Positions 53,112 to 62,285 are shown, counted from the first letter of the stretch. The stretch: DNA of 64,000 nucleotides from Roseiflexaceae bacterium (GCA_947474225.1 CANJHS010000005.1:1-64000), one strand, 5' to 3'. The notes: generated by a model not told the origin, from the sequence alone. Program-made: numbers and translations.

Positions 53112-53582
53112 CTACTGGCGCAGCGCAGCCAGCGTACGGGCAATTTGGTCGAGGTGACTATCGCCATGATTGACATAACTGACAAGCATTGATGCCAGGG
53201 TGTTGCGGCCGGACTCGGGATGGTGACCGGCGCGCTGCCATGCGTCGTCTGGTAAGTCTGCAAAAAACGCTGCCCAGCGGGTATGCAGACCTGCGAGTAT
53301 GGCCAGCGAAGCACTCAAATCGGCGTCTTTGGCATCGGGCATTGCGGCCCAGAGATCTTGATCGTAGGGTTTGAGCGGTGGTTCTGCTTCGCTGGCGATG
53401 AGCTTACAGCGCACGTAGCAGTTGAGGTGGGAATCGGCCAGATGATGGACGTTCTGGGCGATGCTCCATTCACCCGGCAGAGGCGTGGCAGTGAGTGTGG
53501 CGGCATCGAGGTGTGCCACCGCAGCGTGCAGCGCAATCGGAAAAGTGCGCAGTCGTTCAATCTGTGCGTGCTGTTCGTGCAT
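53112..53582 (-). CDS. DinB-like / YfiT-type metal-dependent protein
   Basis: A 156-residue four-helix-bundle protein starting at the ATG at 53582 with GGAG six bases upstream; a longer reading would run through the divergent promoter. Metal-binding His residues sit in WSIAQNVHHLADSH and NHGDSHLDQI, the DinB/YfiT pattern. Members act as metal-dependent hydrolases or thiol S-transferases (bacillithiol or mycothiol). The substrate is unknown. It is the first gene of a two-gene operon with an SDR and shares a palindromic promoter region with the amidinotransferase-family gene. Confidence 0.83.
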   Translation of the reverse strand: MHEQHAQIERLRTFPIALHAAVAHLDAATLTATPLPGEWSIAQNVHHLADSHLNCYVRCKLIASEAEPPLKPYDQDLWAAMPDAKDADLSASLAILAGLHTRWAAFFADLPDDAWQRAGHHPESGRNTLASMLVSYVNHGDSHLDQIARTLAALRQ

Positions 53583-53606
53583 GGGAATCTCCGTCAGTTG
53601 GATGGA

Positions 53607-53654
53607 TGTATTGTAGTGCAATTGTGTCGCGATGTGCGCGTGCACTACAATACA
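53607..53654. promoter_or_regulatory. Palindromic divergent promoter/operator
   Basis: A perfect 14-bp inverted repeat TGTATTGTAGTGCA (53607-53620) and TGCACTACAATACA (53641-53654) with a 20-bp spacer. Each arm contains a TACAAT -10-like box facing outward, one for each divergent gene. One regulator dimer could control both sides. Confidence 0.6.
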
Positions 53655-53686
53655 CGAGAAACCGCATCGTGACGAAGGAGTCCGGT

Positions 53687-54613
53687 ATGACACTAGAGTT
53701 TTTGCATGCAGCGCATGGTGGTTCCAACTGGATTGGCAGACCATCGGATGCACTCTCGCATATCGGCGTGACCACCGAATACGGTCGATTGCGGCGTGTG
53801 ATGATGCATCGACCGGGCGGCGAAATCGACGGCATCACCGATGTCGAAGCAGTATTGTGGAATGACCTCGTTGAACCCACCAAAGCCCGCCAAGAGCACG
53901 ACGCGCTCACCGCCACCTATCGCAGGTTCGGTGTCGAGGTCATTGAGCTCGACCCGCGCGACAACGCAACCCCCAACATATACTTCTGCCGTGACCACTT
54001 CTTTATGACCCCACGTGGCGCCATCATTGCACGTATGGCCTCAACCGCCCGTGCGGGCGAAGAGTGGGTATCAGCCCGTCAACTCATCAGCAATGGTGTG
54101 CCCATCGTCCATGGTGTCCACGGCGATGCAATCTTCGAAGGTGCGGATGTTGTCTATGTCCGTGATGGTGTCGTGCTGGTAGCCACCGGGCTGCGTACCG
54201 ATACCGATGGTGCCAATCAAGTCGCAACAGAGTTGAAGCGCATGGGCTTTGATCCACACATTGTCAACATGCCATGGGGGTGTGGTCATATTGACGGTGG
54301 TATCAACATCGTCGGCCCGCGTACCGCAGTCATGGTGCCCAATAATGCGCCGCATGCAGCCTATGAATTGCTCAAAAAAATGGGTTTCACAATTGTCAAT
54401 GTGATGGATGCTCGGGGGGTATCAAATTATGGTATGTCTATCAACATGGTCCCAGTCGCCCCCAACGTCGTTGTCATGCCTGCAGGCAATCCAACCGTTC
54501 GTGCATTGTTCGAAGCGCACGACATTGAATGCCACGAAGTAGATATCTCCGAGCTCTCCAAAGGTGGCGGTGGCGTTCATTGTATGACCGGCGTTGTCCA
54601 CCGAGACGGCTAA
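53687..54613 (+). CDS. Amidinotransferase / dimethylarginine-dimethylaminohydrolase-family enzyme
   Basis: A 308-residue protein from the ATG at 53687 with GAAGGAG upstream. The guanidine-modifying fold is clear: the Asp of YFCRDHFF (103), GHIDGGINIV (catalytic His201) and GGGGVHCMTGVVHR (nucleophile Cys299). Relatives hydrolyse arginine, methylarginine or agmatine, or transfer amidino groups. The lack of an argF/arcC neighbour argues against a standard arginine deiminase pathway. The gene is divergent from a DinB-SDR operon and shares its palindromic promoter region. Confidence 0.85.
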   Translation: MTLEFLHAAHGGSNWIGRPSDALSHIGVTTEYGRLRRVMMHRPGGEIDGITDVEAVLWNDLVEPTKARQEHDALTATYRRFGVEVIELDPRDNATPNIYFCRDHFFMTPRGAIIARMASTARAGEEWVSARQLISNGVPIVHGVHGDAIFEGADVVYVRDGVVLVATGLRTDTDGANQVATELKRMGFDPHIVNMPWGCGHIDGGINIVGPRTAVMVPNNAPHAAYELLKKMGFTIVNVMDARGVSNYGMSINMVPVAPNVVVMPAGNPTVRALFEAHDIECHEVDISELSKGGGGVHCMTGVVHRDG

Positions 54614-55032
54614 CTGAGCTCGTTTACAGACCACGGTACGAATTAATTCGCTCCGTGGTCTCTGGCGGGATACTGTATGCTACAAAATGCCTGCACAGTC
54701 AGAACGAGATTTTGCATCCATTCTCTATAGATTCGATTCAACTCTCCGCTGCTCTGTCCTCCTGCGACGCTACGTCCCGCTGGAATCTATAGTGCATTCC
54801 CGTACCCTAAATGGACTCGTCGGGTGCGACCAAGGCAACCTTTTGTGGGATGTTCGAGAATCCGTTCTCATGGAGCGCAGACGCACAGGGAAAAAAGAAT
54901 CGAACCGTCCCCGGCAGGGGCGTGCTGTCGTCCATCGTCCGACGCTGCATCGCATCAGCAGGTCCACGAAAACACCAGCACCAGGACTCTCTCCTACACC
55001 CTCCCGCGTACATCCAGGTGCTCCATACACAA
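54614..55032. other. Non-coding stretch with several inverted repeats
   Basis: About 420 bases between the amidinotransferase-family gene and the terminator of the next gene. No open frame looks real. Seen in it: a hairpin GACCACGG..CCGTGGTC right after the stop (about 54631-54662), perfect 10-bp arms CTATAGATTC/GAATCTATAG at 54725-54734 and 54783-54792, GAGAA-TCCG-TTCTC, and CCCC-GGCA-GGGG. Such density of stems would suit a structured RNA, but it matches no RNA family that I recognise. Confidence 0.45.
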
Positions 55033-55064
55033 AACCACCCGTCTGCACCTGCAGACGGGTGGTT
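55033..55064 (-). terminator. Terminator of the 55079-56941 gene
   Basis: A perfect 14-bp stem AACCACCCGTCTGC/GCAGACGGGTGGTT with a 4-nt loop, followed by TTTTG (counting into the stem) on the minus strand. Confidence 0.85.
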
Positions 55065-55078
55065 TGCATGCCGTAGAT

Positions 55079-56941
55079 CTAGAGGTTCGAGAAGCTCTCG
55101 TCCACGTAGGATTCTAAATCATCAGCCGCAAAGTCTCCGGCCGAGATGGATAAGTCATCGTCACTGAGTGTGACATCCGATTCGTACGTCCCGTCTCCGG
55201 TTTCGTCGACGTTGTAATCGAGCGCTTCACCCTCGGTATTGATCGAATCAATGTCGAATTCCACGGTGCTGTTGTCGACGGTAGCGACATCGTCAATAGA
55301 AAAAGCGACATCTCCTTCCGCATCCGTAGTCACGATGTCGAGGTCATATGCCCCATCATCATTGCCGTCGATTACAAAGGTCCCGTCTGCATCGTTATAG
55401 GCGAATGTCACCTGTTGCCCTGCAGCGAGGTCGAAATCCGTAAGCTGGGTGCTATACGCGCTGTCGGTGTTGATATCTTCGTCACCGAAATAAATATCGG
55501 CATCATCGTCTGCGCTACTGTCGACCGTGAGTTCGTCGAGCCCGTCACCGAATCCGATTTCGGTCTCGTCTTCCGTCACTCCCATATCCTCGATGCGGAT
55601 AACCTTGCCATCGCTGTATGCACTCACATCATAACTATCGCTGATGCTACTGGTCATCTTCAACGAGACTTTTTCACCAGCAGGGATTCGTATCATGGGA
55701 GCACCGCGTGTATCCCACACACTCGGACCAGATTTAACCACCGAGATAGTGGCACCGTCTATTTCGTTTATCAGTTCGCCATCGAGGTATCCTATCCGAC
55801 GACCATCTGCCGTCACAAAGATCGATGATACCTCACCACTGGTGAGTTGATTTGTCCTATCGCGTAAAAAGAAGAGGGTGCTTCCTTTGCTCCCCAGCTT
55901 CCCTTTGGCACCGGTGCAGAAGTCACACTCTTGACGGAGGAGTCTCGGTGCCGACGGGGTCAATTCGAGCGTCTGTGATGTCGCATCACCTTCATACATA
56001 TCACTCTCGACTTCAGGATTTGAGGACCCTTCGTACTGCCATGTATTGGCGACCATGTCGACGATAATTTGCCGTTCTTCATTGGGGTAATTGTTGTCAT
56101 AAATCACGATCGCGACGTGAGTGTCATCGAGGGGCTCGATGCCGATGGGCGAGACCGCATGCCCGCCGGTGTAGTCGCGTTTGTAAAACCCAATGGTATA
56201 AAAATTATCGGGAGTTGGCCCGGTCTGCATCCACTTCGACAACGTTTTGACAATTTCGATGGGTGTGTCGTATTGGAATGAATCCGTCGTGGGCGCCGTC
56301 ATTTGTGTCGCCCACCAATATGCAATCTCACCTTGGAGCGTATCGTTACTGTATAAGTCGAGATCAGCTGTCTGTGACGCACCGAATGTACGTAGCGCGA
56401 CAAGATTGTAGTACAAATTTTCGCTGAGGACTGCCATTCCTTCGCAGTGGCCGCCATCCATGGACGTGTTTATTTCACGCATCCACTGGCGTGCGGCGGG
56501 TGAAAGGGTACAGACGTCTTTTTTGATGCGGCTGCACACATCGTCGCCAAACATGCGGCGCATATCGACGGCCTTCAGATTGCGGATTCCTGGCTCATTG
56601 CCGTAGTTTTCGAACGAGAACCCGTCACGCTGTACTTCAAAGCCACTGCGTGCCTGCAACCCCGTCAAATCCCCGACAGGGTTGGATTCTGGTGTGGCAG
56701 TTCTCCGCCGCCGTGGGGTTTTGGTGGCGACGCGTGTCCGCGTGGCGTTGACCGTTGCGTCATCGGTCGTACTGCCGCTGGTCGTGTCGGCGGAAGGTTG
56801 TCCCTCGTCACTGATGGGTGTAGGCTCGGCGACCACACTCTCTGTGTCAGTATTGTTGAAGCCTTCGACTATCGCCCATACCGCAATGGCAATGACAATG
56901 TACACAATCAGGGATGTGCGTGAACGGGGTTTTTGTGACAT
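55079..56941 (-). CDS. Membrane-anchored protein with putative papain-like Cys-His-Asp core and acidic tail
   Basis: A 620-residue protein from the ATG at 56941 with GAGGA upstream. An N-terminal helix (LIVYIVIAIAVWAIV) anchors it, and a Thr/Arg-rich linker follows (ATRTRVATKTPRRRRTATP). The core matches the protein at 33322-35646: DGFSFENYG, RMFGDDVC, GHCEGMAVLS (Cys166), RTFGAS, EIAYWWATQ, DYTGGHAVSPI (His261), IYDNNYPNE (Asp282) and GDATSQTLELT..SAPRLLRQECDFC. The Cys-His (95) and His-Asp (21) distances are equal in both. The last 200 residues are strongly acidic (Asp/Glu/Ser), perhaps calcium binding. A cysteine peptidase-like fold is inferred. Confidence 0.72.
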   Translation of the reverse strand: MSQKPRSRTSLIVYIVIAIAVWAIVEGFNNTDTESVVAEPTPISDEGQPSADTTSGSTTDDATVNATRTRVATKTPRRRRTATPESNPVGDLTGLQARSGFEVQRDGFSFENYGNEPGIRNLKAVDMRRMFGDDVCSRIKKDVCTLSPAARQWMREINTSMDGGHCEGMAVLSENLYYNLVALRTFGASQTADLDLYSNDTLQGEIAYWWATQMTAPTTDSFQYDTPIEIVKTLSKWMQTGPTPDNFYTIGFYKRDYTGGHAVSPIGIEPLDDTHVAIVIYDNNYPNEERQIIVDMVANTWQYEGSSNPEVESDMYEGDATSQTLELTPSAPRLLRQECDFCTGAKGKLGSKGSTLFFLRDRTNQLTSGEVSSIFVTADGRRIGYLDGELINEIDGATISVVKSGPSVWDTRGAPMIRIPAGEKVSLKMTSSISDSYDVSAYSDGKVIRIEDMGVTEDETEIGFGDGLDELTVDSSADDDADIYFGDEDINTDSAYSTQLTDFDLAAGQQVTFAYNDADGTFVIDGNDDGAYDLDIVTTDAEGDVAFSIDDVATVDNSTVEFDIDSINTEGEALDYNVDETGDGTYESDVTLSDDDLSISAGDFAADDLESYVDESFSNL

Positions 56942-56973
56942 AATTTCGATCCTCATTCATGTGGCGCACCGAT

Positions 56974-57990
56974 TCATCGGTGCTGCCAGTGTGGGTTTGC
57001 AAACAGTCGTGCACGTAACTCCGTACGTTCTGATTTGCTCAGCCAAGAAACGTCGACAGCCGTGTCGATAGTGCGACAGATGTCTGCTTTGCTCAACCCA
57101 TACGCATCTACCAACGCCGCGTATTCGTCAGCCAATGTATTATGAAACATTTTTGGGTCGTCGGTGTTTATCGTAACCCGCATCCCCCGTGCGATGAACA
57201 TTCCCACCGGGTGCGCAGCCACCGAAGCATAAACATTCGTCCGTACATTAGACAACGGACAACATTCGAGGGCGATCTTTTGCTCGACATAATACTCGAT
57301 CAATGCGGGATCTTCGATGGCGCGGCCGGCATGGCCGATGCGCTCCGGCTCGAGTGCCCGTAGTGCGCCCCATATACTCGCTGGTCCGGCAGCTTCACCG
57401 GCATGGACGGTCGTGTGCAACCCATAGCTTCGTGCAAGGGCATACACCGGGGCGAATGGTTCGGGTGGGTGTGATTGCTCGGAACCACCTAACCCAATCC
57501 CCACCACGCCGAGATGACGCAGCGTCGCAACCTCATGGACCGTCTGCATGGCACGTTCAATCGGCGAGTCACGGACCACGTCGCAGATCAGCAGGACGGT
57601 GGTCTCCGAGCAGCGGTCGAGGCCGGTACGGATTGCCTGGGTGATGTCGCTGATGCTCAACCCCAACCCCCGGAAGTCCGTCGGCGAGTAGTGTGCTTCT
57701 ACATAGATGATGTTTTGGGCAGCATACTCACGCGCAACCGCCTCGGCGATGAGCGTGAAGTCATCCAAACTGCGGATGTAGCGATTTTTCCATACCCACG
57801 TTTCGATGAAATGGGCAAAATCCGTATAAACGAAGCGTTTTTCGAGTGCAGATTTGTCGGGGACGGTCGGATCGCCACCGTACTTCTGCACCAGTTGCCA
57901 CAGGGTATCGAGTGGGATTGACCCTTCGAGGTGGACATGCAATTCGACTTTGGGGATATCGTGATACCACGTTGAGGGAATAGTTGTCAC
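56974..57990 (-). CDS. add: Adenosine deaminase
   Basis: About 338 residues from GTG 57990; a GTG at 58035 is possible but sits on top of its own ribosome-like GAGGG. Zinc and catalytic residues are HVHLEGS near the start, VHAGEAAGP (His/Glu), RIGHAGR and the NTDDP pair. The enzyme turns adenosine into inosine. The preceding gene makes adenosine from S-adenosylhomocysteine, so the two would work in series and pull that reversible reaction forward. The length is normal. The activity could also include deoxyadenosine. Confidence 0.9.
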   Translation of the reverse strand: MTTIPSTWYHDIPKVELHVHLEGSIPLDTLWQLVQKYGGDPTVPDKSALEKRFVYTDFAHFIETWVWKNRYIRSLDDFTLIAEAVAREYAAQNIIYVEAHYSPTDFRGLGLSISDITQAIRTGLDRCSETTVLLICDVVRDSPIERAMQTVHEVATLRHLGVVGIGLGGSEQSHPPEPFAPVYALARSYGLHTTVHAGEAAGPASIWGALRALEPERIGHAGRAIEDPALIEYYVEQKIALECCPLSNVRTNVYASVAAHPVGMFIARGMRVTINTDDPKMFHNTLADEYAALVDAYGLSKADICRTIDTAVDVSWLSKSERTELRARLFANPHWQHR

Positions 57991-58048
57991 TGCAGGTATT
58001 GTCCTCGGTGGGGAAGAACCATCGCTTTTCCCCACCCTCTAGCGACCT

Positions 58049-59308
58049 TTACGTGCCTTCTTGCCAACTATGCAAGTAGGTGTCTTGATCACTGGTCAAT
58101 TTGTCATAGCGGATACCCATAGCTTCGAGCTTAATCGAGGCAATCATGGTGTCGAAGCTCTGCGGCAGTGTGTGCACGATTTTGGCCATCGACCCTGCGC
58201 TGCGCGCCAGCATTTCTGATGCTAATGCTTGATTGGCAAATGACATGTCCATCACCGCAGGCGGGTGGCCTTCACCAGCAACCAGATTGACCAAGCGACC
58301 CTCACCGAGCAGATGGAACTTCCGCCCATCGGCATGTACATAGCTGGTGACATGGGTGCGCGGCTGTTCTTTGCGTACGGCCAATGCCTCGAGGGCTGCT
58401 ACATCGACTTCGACGTTGAAGTGTCCGGCATTGGCCAGCACACAGCCGTCTTTAAGCTGTTCGAGATGCTCGGGGCCGACCACGGTGCGATTCCCAGTTA
58501 CCGCAATGATAATGTCTGCGATGTGGACTGCGTCCATCATCGGCATGACGCGGTAGCCGTCCATGGCGGCTTCGAGGGCTTTGACCGGATCAACCTCGGT
58601 GACGACGACGAGTGCACCGAGTCCTGCTGCGCGTGAGGCCACACCGCGACCACACCAGCCATAGCCAGCGACCACAATGGTCCGCCCTGCGAGCAGAAGG
58701 TTGGTCGCGCGTATGATCCCGTCGATGGCACTTTGGCCCGTACCGTAGCGATTGTCGAACATATGTTTGGTCAATGATTGATTGACGGCGATGACGGGGA
58801 ACGGCAGGATGCCCTGGGCCTCCATGGCTTTGAAGCGCTTGACACCGGCGGTTGTCTCTTCGGTCGCACCCATCGGCATGAGCCCGGCGTTGAGTCCGCG
58901 CTGCAACAGTGCGCTGGTCAAATCTGCGCCGTCGTCGCACAACACATGTGGCTTGACGTCAAGGGCGACATTGATATGTGAGCGGAAGGTATCGAGTGAC
59001 TCACCACGCACCCCATAGACGGGGATTTCGTCATGCATGACCAGCGACGCGGCGACATCGTCCTGCGTCGACAGCGGATTGGATGCGACCAAGACGACCT
59101 CCGCGCCGCCCGCAGAGAGCGTGCGCATCAACGCGGCTGTTTTGGCAGTTATATGCAAACAGACCGAGATACGCAGTCCTGCCAGCGGGCGTTCTTTGCG
59201 GAAGCGCTCGCGAATGCCCAAAAGTACGGGCATGTCACCTTCGTTCCAATTGATTTTGTTGCGGCCTGCATCGGCTAGTGACAAATCGGCAATCTCGTAA
59301 TCGGCCAT
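58049..59308 (-). CDS. ahcY: S-adenosylhomocysteine hydrolase
   Basis: A 419-residue enzyme from the ATG at 59308 with AGGAGAAGAG upstream. It splits S-adenosylhomocysteine into homocysteine and adenosine. HITAKTAALMRTLSAGGAEV, CDDGADLT, GATEETTAGVKR, NRYGTGQS and the NAD loop VVAGYGWCGRG are clear family marks. The length suits the shorter, archaeal/Thermotoga-like group that lacks the 40-residue insert of the eukaryotic form. The adenosine deaminase gene follows by 58 bp. It is divergent from a GH4 glycosidase gene. Confidence 0.96.
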   Translation of the reverse strand: MADYEIADLSLADAGRNKINWNEGDMPVLLGIRERFRKERPLAGLRISVCLHITAKTAALMRTLSAGGAEVVLVASNPLSTQDDVAASLVMHDEIPVYGVRGESLDTFRSHINVALDVKPHVLCDDGADLTSALLQRGLNAGLMPMGATEETTAGVKRFKAMEAQGILPFPVIAVNQSLTKHMFDNRYGTGQSAIDGIIRATNLLLAGRTIVVAGYGWCGRGVASRAAGLGALVVVTEVDPVKALEAAMDGYRVMPMMDAVHIADIIIAVTGNRTVVGPEHLEQLKDGCVLANAGHFNVEVDVAALEALAVRKEQPRTHVTSYVHADGRKFHLLGEGRLVNLVAGEGHPPAVMDMSFANQALASEMLARSAGSMAKIVHTLPQSFDTMIASIKLEAMGIRYDKLTSDQDTYLHSWQEGT

Positions 59309-59398
59309 GTCTCTTCTCCTGTTGGTGGGTGTCATCATGATATAGGAACTTCCCCGTACTGAAAAGCAAAGAGGGCGAAATGTAGAATCACACTGCTG

Positions 59399-59407
59399 TG
59401 GTACGAT
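59399..59407 (+). promoter_or_regulatory. Extended -10 promoter candidate for the GH4 gene
   Basis: TG-G-TACGAT (-10 at 59402-59407) lies 41 bases before the start in the ahcY-GH4 divergent gap; no clear -35. Confidence 0.35.
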
Positions 59408-59448
59408 GCGCACACAACCACAGTGAAAACCAAAGATAGGAATCGATC

Positions 59449-60789
59449 ATGGCCAAAATTGCCCTTATTGGTGCCGGGAGCGTCGTTTTTACCCGCAATT
59501 TGTGCAGTGATATCCTGCTTTCACCGGCCTTACAAGGATGCGAAATTGCCTTGATGGACATCGATAGCACGCGCCTCGAGACTGCCCGTGCACTCGTACA
59601 GACAATCATTGACAAGCGGAAACTACCGGCCAAACTCACCGCCACTACCGTGCGTCGTGATGCCGTCCGTGGTGCCCGCTATATCATTACCACCTTCCAA
59701 CAGGGTGGACTCGGTGCCTACCAACAAGACATCGACATTCCCCAAAAGTACGGTGTCGAGCAATGTGTCGGCGACACACTCGGCCCTGGTGGCGTCTTCC
59801 GGGCTCTGCGCACCATCCCGGTGCTGCTTGATCTGGCAGACGATATCATGCAGGTCGGCCATCGCGATGCGCTCTTGCTCAACTATGTCAATCCCATGGC
59901 AGCCAACTGTTGGGCGGTAGACCGTGCCAAAGGAATCCATCATGTCGGCCTGTGCCATAGTGTGCAAGGCACGAGCGAGATGATGGCCAAATGGGCCGAA
60001 GTCCCCTATGAACAGGTGGTCTATCAGTGTGCTGGGATTAATCACCAGTCGTTTTTTCTCACATTCGAAGACGCCCGTGGGACCGATTTGTACCCTATCA
60101 TCCGTGAAGTGACCACGCAGCCCGATATCTATGGGAGCGAGCCGGTCCGCATCGACATGATGCGTCACTTCGGTTTGTTTGTGACCGAGTCGAGTGGGCA
60201 TGCTAGTGAATACATGCCGTACTTTCGCAAAAATGCTGCAATGGTCAATGACGTTTTGGTGCCCAAATTTACGAGTCCCGAAGACCATTGGTTCGACCAC
60301 GGCCGCACCGGCGGCTACCTGCGTCACTGTCTCGAACGCGAAGTCTCTGTAGCCCAAGAACGTGAGCAGATGATAGCCGGCGCAAAAGACATTCCTACCG
60401 TGCGTTCGCACGAATACGGCTCACGGATTATTGAGGCGATAGAGGCCAATATCCCTACCCGTATCAACGGTAATGTGCCGAATCGTGGCCTGATTATGAA
60501 TTTGCCGCACGGATGTTGTGTCGAAGTGCCCTGTTTGGTCGATGGCAATGGCATCCAGCCGACGACGATAGCACACTATCCTACGCATTTGGCGGCACTG
60601 AATCGGACCAACATCAATGTACAAGAGCTCATTGTCGAGGCGTCCCTCACCGGCAACCGTGAGGCGGTCTATCACGCAGTTATGCTCGATCCGTTGACTG
60701 CAGCGGTGTGTACGCTCGATCAAATCCGGGCGATGGTCAGTGAATTGCTGACGGTCCAGGCGCGCTGGTTGCCCCAGTTCAAAGGGTAG
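59449..60789 (+). CDS. GH4-family alpha-galactosidase/glucosidase (NAD-, metal-dependent)
   Basis: A 446-residue GH4 enzyme. The N-terminal NAD loop is [40 protein letters not shown] (metal-binding Cys and His) and [10 protein letters not shown] (second His) are typical of the MelA branch, which cuts alpha-galactosides; 6-phospho-glycosidases lack the Cys-His-Ser form. GH4 enzymes oxidise C3 with NAD, eliminate the aglycone and reduce again. No transporter or kinase gene lies beside it. A terminator follows. Confidence 0.88.
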   Translation: MAKIALIGAGSVVFTRNLCSDILLSPALQGCEIALMDIDSTRLETARALVQTIIDKRKLPAKLTATTVRRDAVRGARYIITTFQQGGLGAYQQDIDIPQKYGVEQCVGDTLGPGGVFRALRTIPVLLDLADDIMQVGHRDALLLNYVNPMAANCWAVDRAKGIHHVGLCHSVQGTSEMMAKWAEVPYEQVVYQCAGINHQSFFLTFEDARGTDLYPIIREVTTQPDIYGSEPVRIDMMRHFGLFVTESSGHASEYMPYFRKNAAMVNDVLVPKFTSPEDHWFDHGRTGGYLRHCLEREVSVAQEREQMIAGAKDIPTVRSHEYGSRIIEAIEANIPTRINGNVPNRGLIMNLPHGCCVEVPCLVDGNGIQPTTIAHYPTHLAALNRTNINVQELIVEASLTGNREAVYHAVMLDPLTAAVCTLDQIRAMVSELLTVQARWLPQFKG

Positions 60790-60803
60790 CTGGGAGTACA
60801 CAG

Positions 60804-60829
60804 GGGGCAACCAAGCGGTTGCCCCTTTT
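60804..60829 (+). terminator. Terminator after the GH4 gene
   Basis: A perfect 9-bp stem GGGGCAACC/GGTTGCCCC (60804-60812, 60817-60825), 4-nt loop, TTTT. Confidence 0.88.
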
Positions 60830-60935
60830 CGTATGCCAAAAATCAATAGTACAATGGAACAGATGCAGACCTGCGGTGCAACAGCACTGTGGCGAAGGGT
60901 CGATATGTGCGTACAGGGTTCTATCCGGAGGATGC

Positions 60936-61406
60936 ATGCGTTGTCCCTATTGTTCGCATATCGAGAGTGATGTCATTGATACCCGCAAGCTCGACGACGG
61001 CAATTCAATCCGACGTCGGCGCCGTTGCCCACAGTGTGGCAAACGGTTTACCACGTATGAACGTATCGAATCGGTTAGTATCACCGTTGTCAAAAAAAAC
61101 GGCGAGCGCGAGCCCTACGAACGCGACAAACTCTACCGCGGGATAATGACCGCATGTTACCGGCGGCCCGTGTCTGCGCAACGCATGGACCAGCTGCTCA
61201 ACGACATCGAATCGGAGTTACTCGCCAACAACGAACACGAGGTCAGCTCGGCACACGTCGGGGACGTGACCATGCGTCTGTTGCGTGAAGTCGATGAAGT
61301 GGCATACATCCGTTTCGCTTCTGTGTATCTCTCATTTGCTGATATTACCCATCTGCGCCGTGCAGTCGACGAGCTCCTCGCACGCGAATCGCCGTCGAAG
61401 CTCTAG
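60936..61406 (+). CDS. nrdR: Transcriptional repressor NrdR
   Basis: A 156-residue protein from ATG 60936 with CCGGAGG upstream. The N-terminal zinc ribbon is Cys3/Cys6 and Cys31/Cys34 ([14 protein letters not shown]), followed by the ATP-cone ([27 protein letters not shown]). NrdR binds (d)ATP and represses ribonucleotide reductase genes. No nrd gene or NrdR box is seen in the window, so it acts on distant targets. A TACAAT -10-like element lies at 60850-60855. It is followed by an unrelated membrane protein gene after 15 bp. Confidence 0.96.
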   Translation: MRCPYCSHIESDVIDTRKLDDGNSIRRRRRCPQCGKRFTTYERIESVSITVVKKNGEREPYERDKLYRGIMTACYRRPVSAQRMDQLLNDIESELLANNEHEVSSAHVGDVTMRLLREVDEVAYIRFASVYLSFADITHLRRAVDELLARESPSKL

Positions 61407-61421
61407 TATGAGGAAGAATCC

Positions 61422-62285
61422 ATGACGAATAACTCTGTACCCCCGTTCGGAAAACTGAGCATGCCAGCCAAACAGTATCTTACCGAAGGTCTCAAAACAG
61501 TGAATTGGCTGACCGTTGCGTTATACGGCGTGGGAGCTGGCTTGGTCATGCCGTTGGCCTTGACCCAGAATTCCGTATTCTCGGTGGTCGCCGGTGTCGT
61601 ACCCGTCACCATTGGATTGCTCCTCGCCCGTTCGGCTAAGGGCTACTTCGGACTGCTTGGGTTTTTGACAGGGCTCATAGGGGCGGTCACCAGCACGACG
61701 ATGTTGGGGATTTGGATCTTTGTGTTCGGCAATGCTGAGGCGGTCGCCGCCCTTGCACCAGATTCGACGTCGGTGGTGAGTACTTGGTTGACTGCCAGCG
61801 GATTTATTTCGTTTTCGTTGCTTGCCTTCTGCACCTTCGGTGCATCGACTTCTGGTCGTATGGAAGAACGCAACCGCGAGGCACGTAGCCAGACCACCCA
61901 ACGCGGCGGCCAGCTCGAGAAAGCCGGTGCCATCCGCGAGGCAGGGGACATTCGTGGCTTGACGTTGCCCCAACTGGGCTGGGTGGTCAACAATCTCTTC
62001 AAAAAGAAGGGCTTTGTGTTTACGGAGTACAAATTTGTCGACAAAGACCGCTTTGTCGATTTGTGGTTGTCCCACAATGAGGCGCAGTACCATATTCGTT
62101 GCACCATTGCGGAGAAAGTCACCCCTGGCACCATCGAAAGCCTCATCCAAGAGATGAAGCGCGAGGGGATCGAAAAAGGCATCATCGTCTCGTCCACAGA
62201 ATTCACCCCAGCAGCGCTCAAATCGGTCAAAGAAAAGCCTGTTGTGCTTATCGACGCCGTGACACTGCTCGATTTGGTCAAATAA
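61422..62285 (+). CDS. Membrane protein with degenerate Mrr-like (PD-(D/E)XK) domain
   Basis: A 287-residue protein with GAGGAAG before the ATG. Four hydrophobic helices fill residues about 25-150, then a charged linker (MEERNREARSQTTQRGGQLEKAG). The C-terminal 120 residues follow the Mrr-catalytic fold: a helix (LPQLGWVVNNLFKKKGFVF), VDLWL (Asp), YHIRCTIAEKV (where Q-x-K is usual), GIIVSSTEFTPAAL and VVLIDAVTLLDLV. The Lys of the active site seems moved or lost, so DNA cutting may be gone. Function is unknown; a surveillance or anchoring role is a guess. It lies between nrdR and fabG. Confidence 0.62.
   Translation: MTNNSVPPFGKLSMPAKQYLTEGLKTVNWLTVALYGVGAGLVMPLALTQNSVFSVVAGVVPVTIGLLLARSAKGYFGLLGFLTGLIGAVTSTTMLGIWIFVFGNAEAVAALAPDSTSVVSTWLTASGFISFSLLAFCTFGASTSGRMEERNREARSQTTQRGGQLEKAGAIREAGDIRGLTLPQLGWVVNNLFKKKGFVFTEYKFVDKDRFVDLWLSHNEAQYHIRCTIAEKVTPGTIESLIQEMKREGIEKGIIVSSTEFTPAALKSVKEKPVVLIDAVTLLDLVK

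Noticed and set aside
54897-54909. A tRNA-like T-loop sequence (GGTTCGATTC on the minus strand)
   Set aside because: The flanking bases cannot form the T stem and no acceptor, D or anticodon arm is found.
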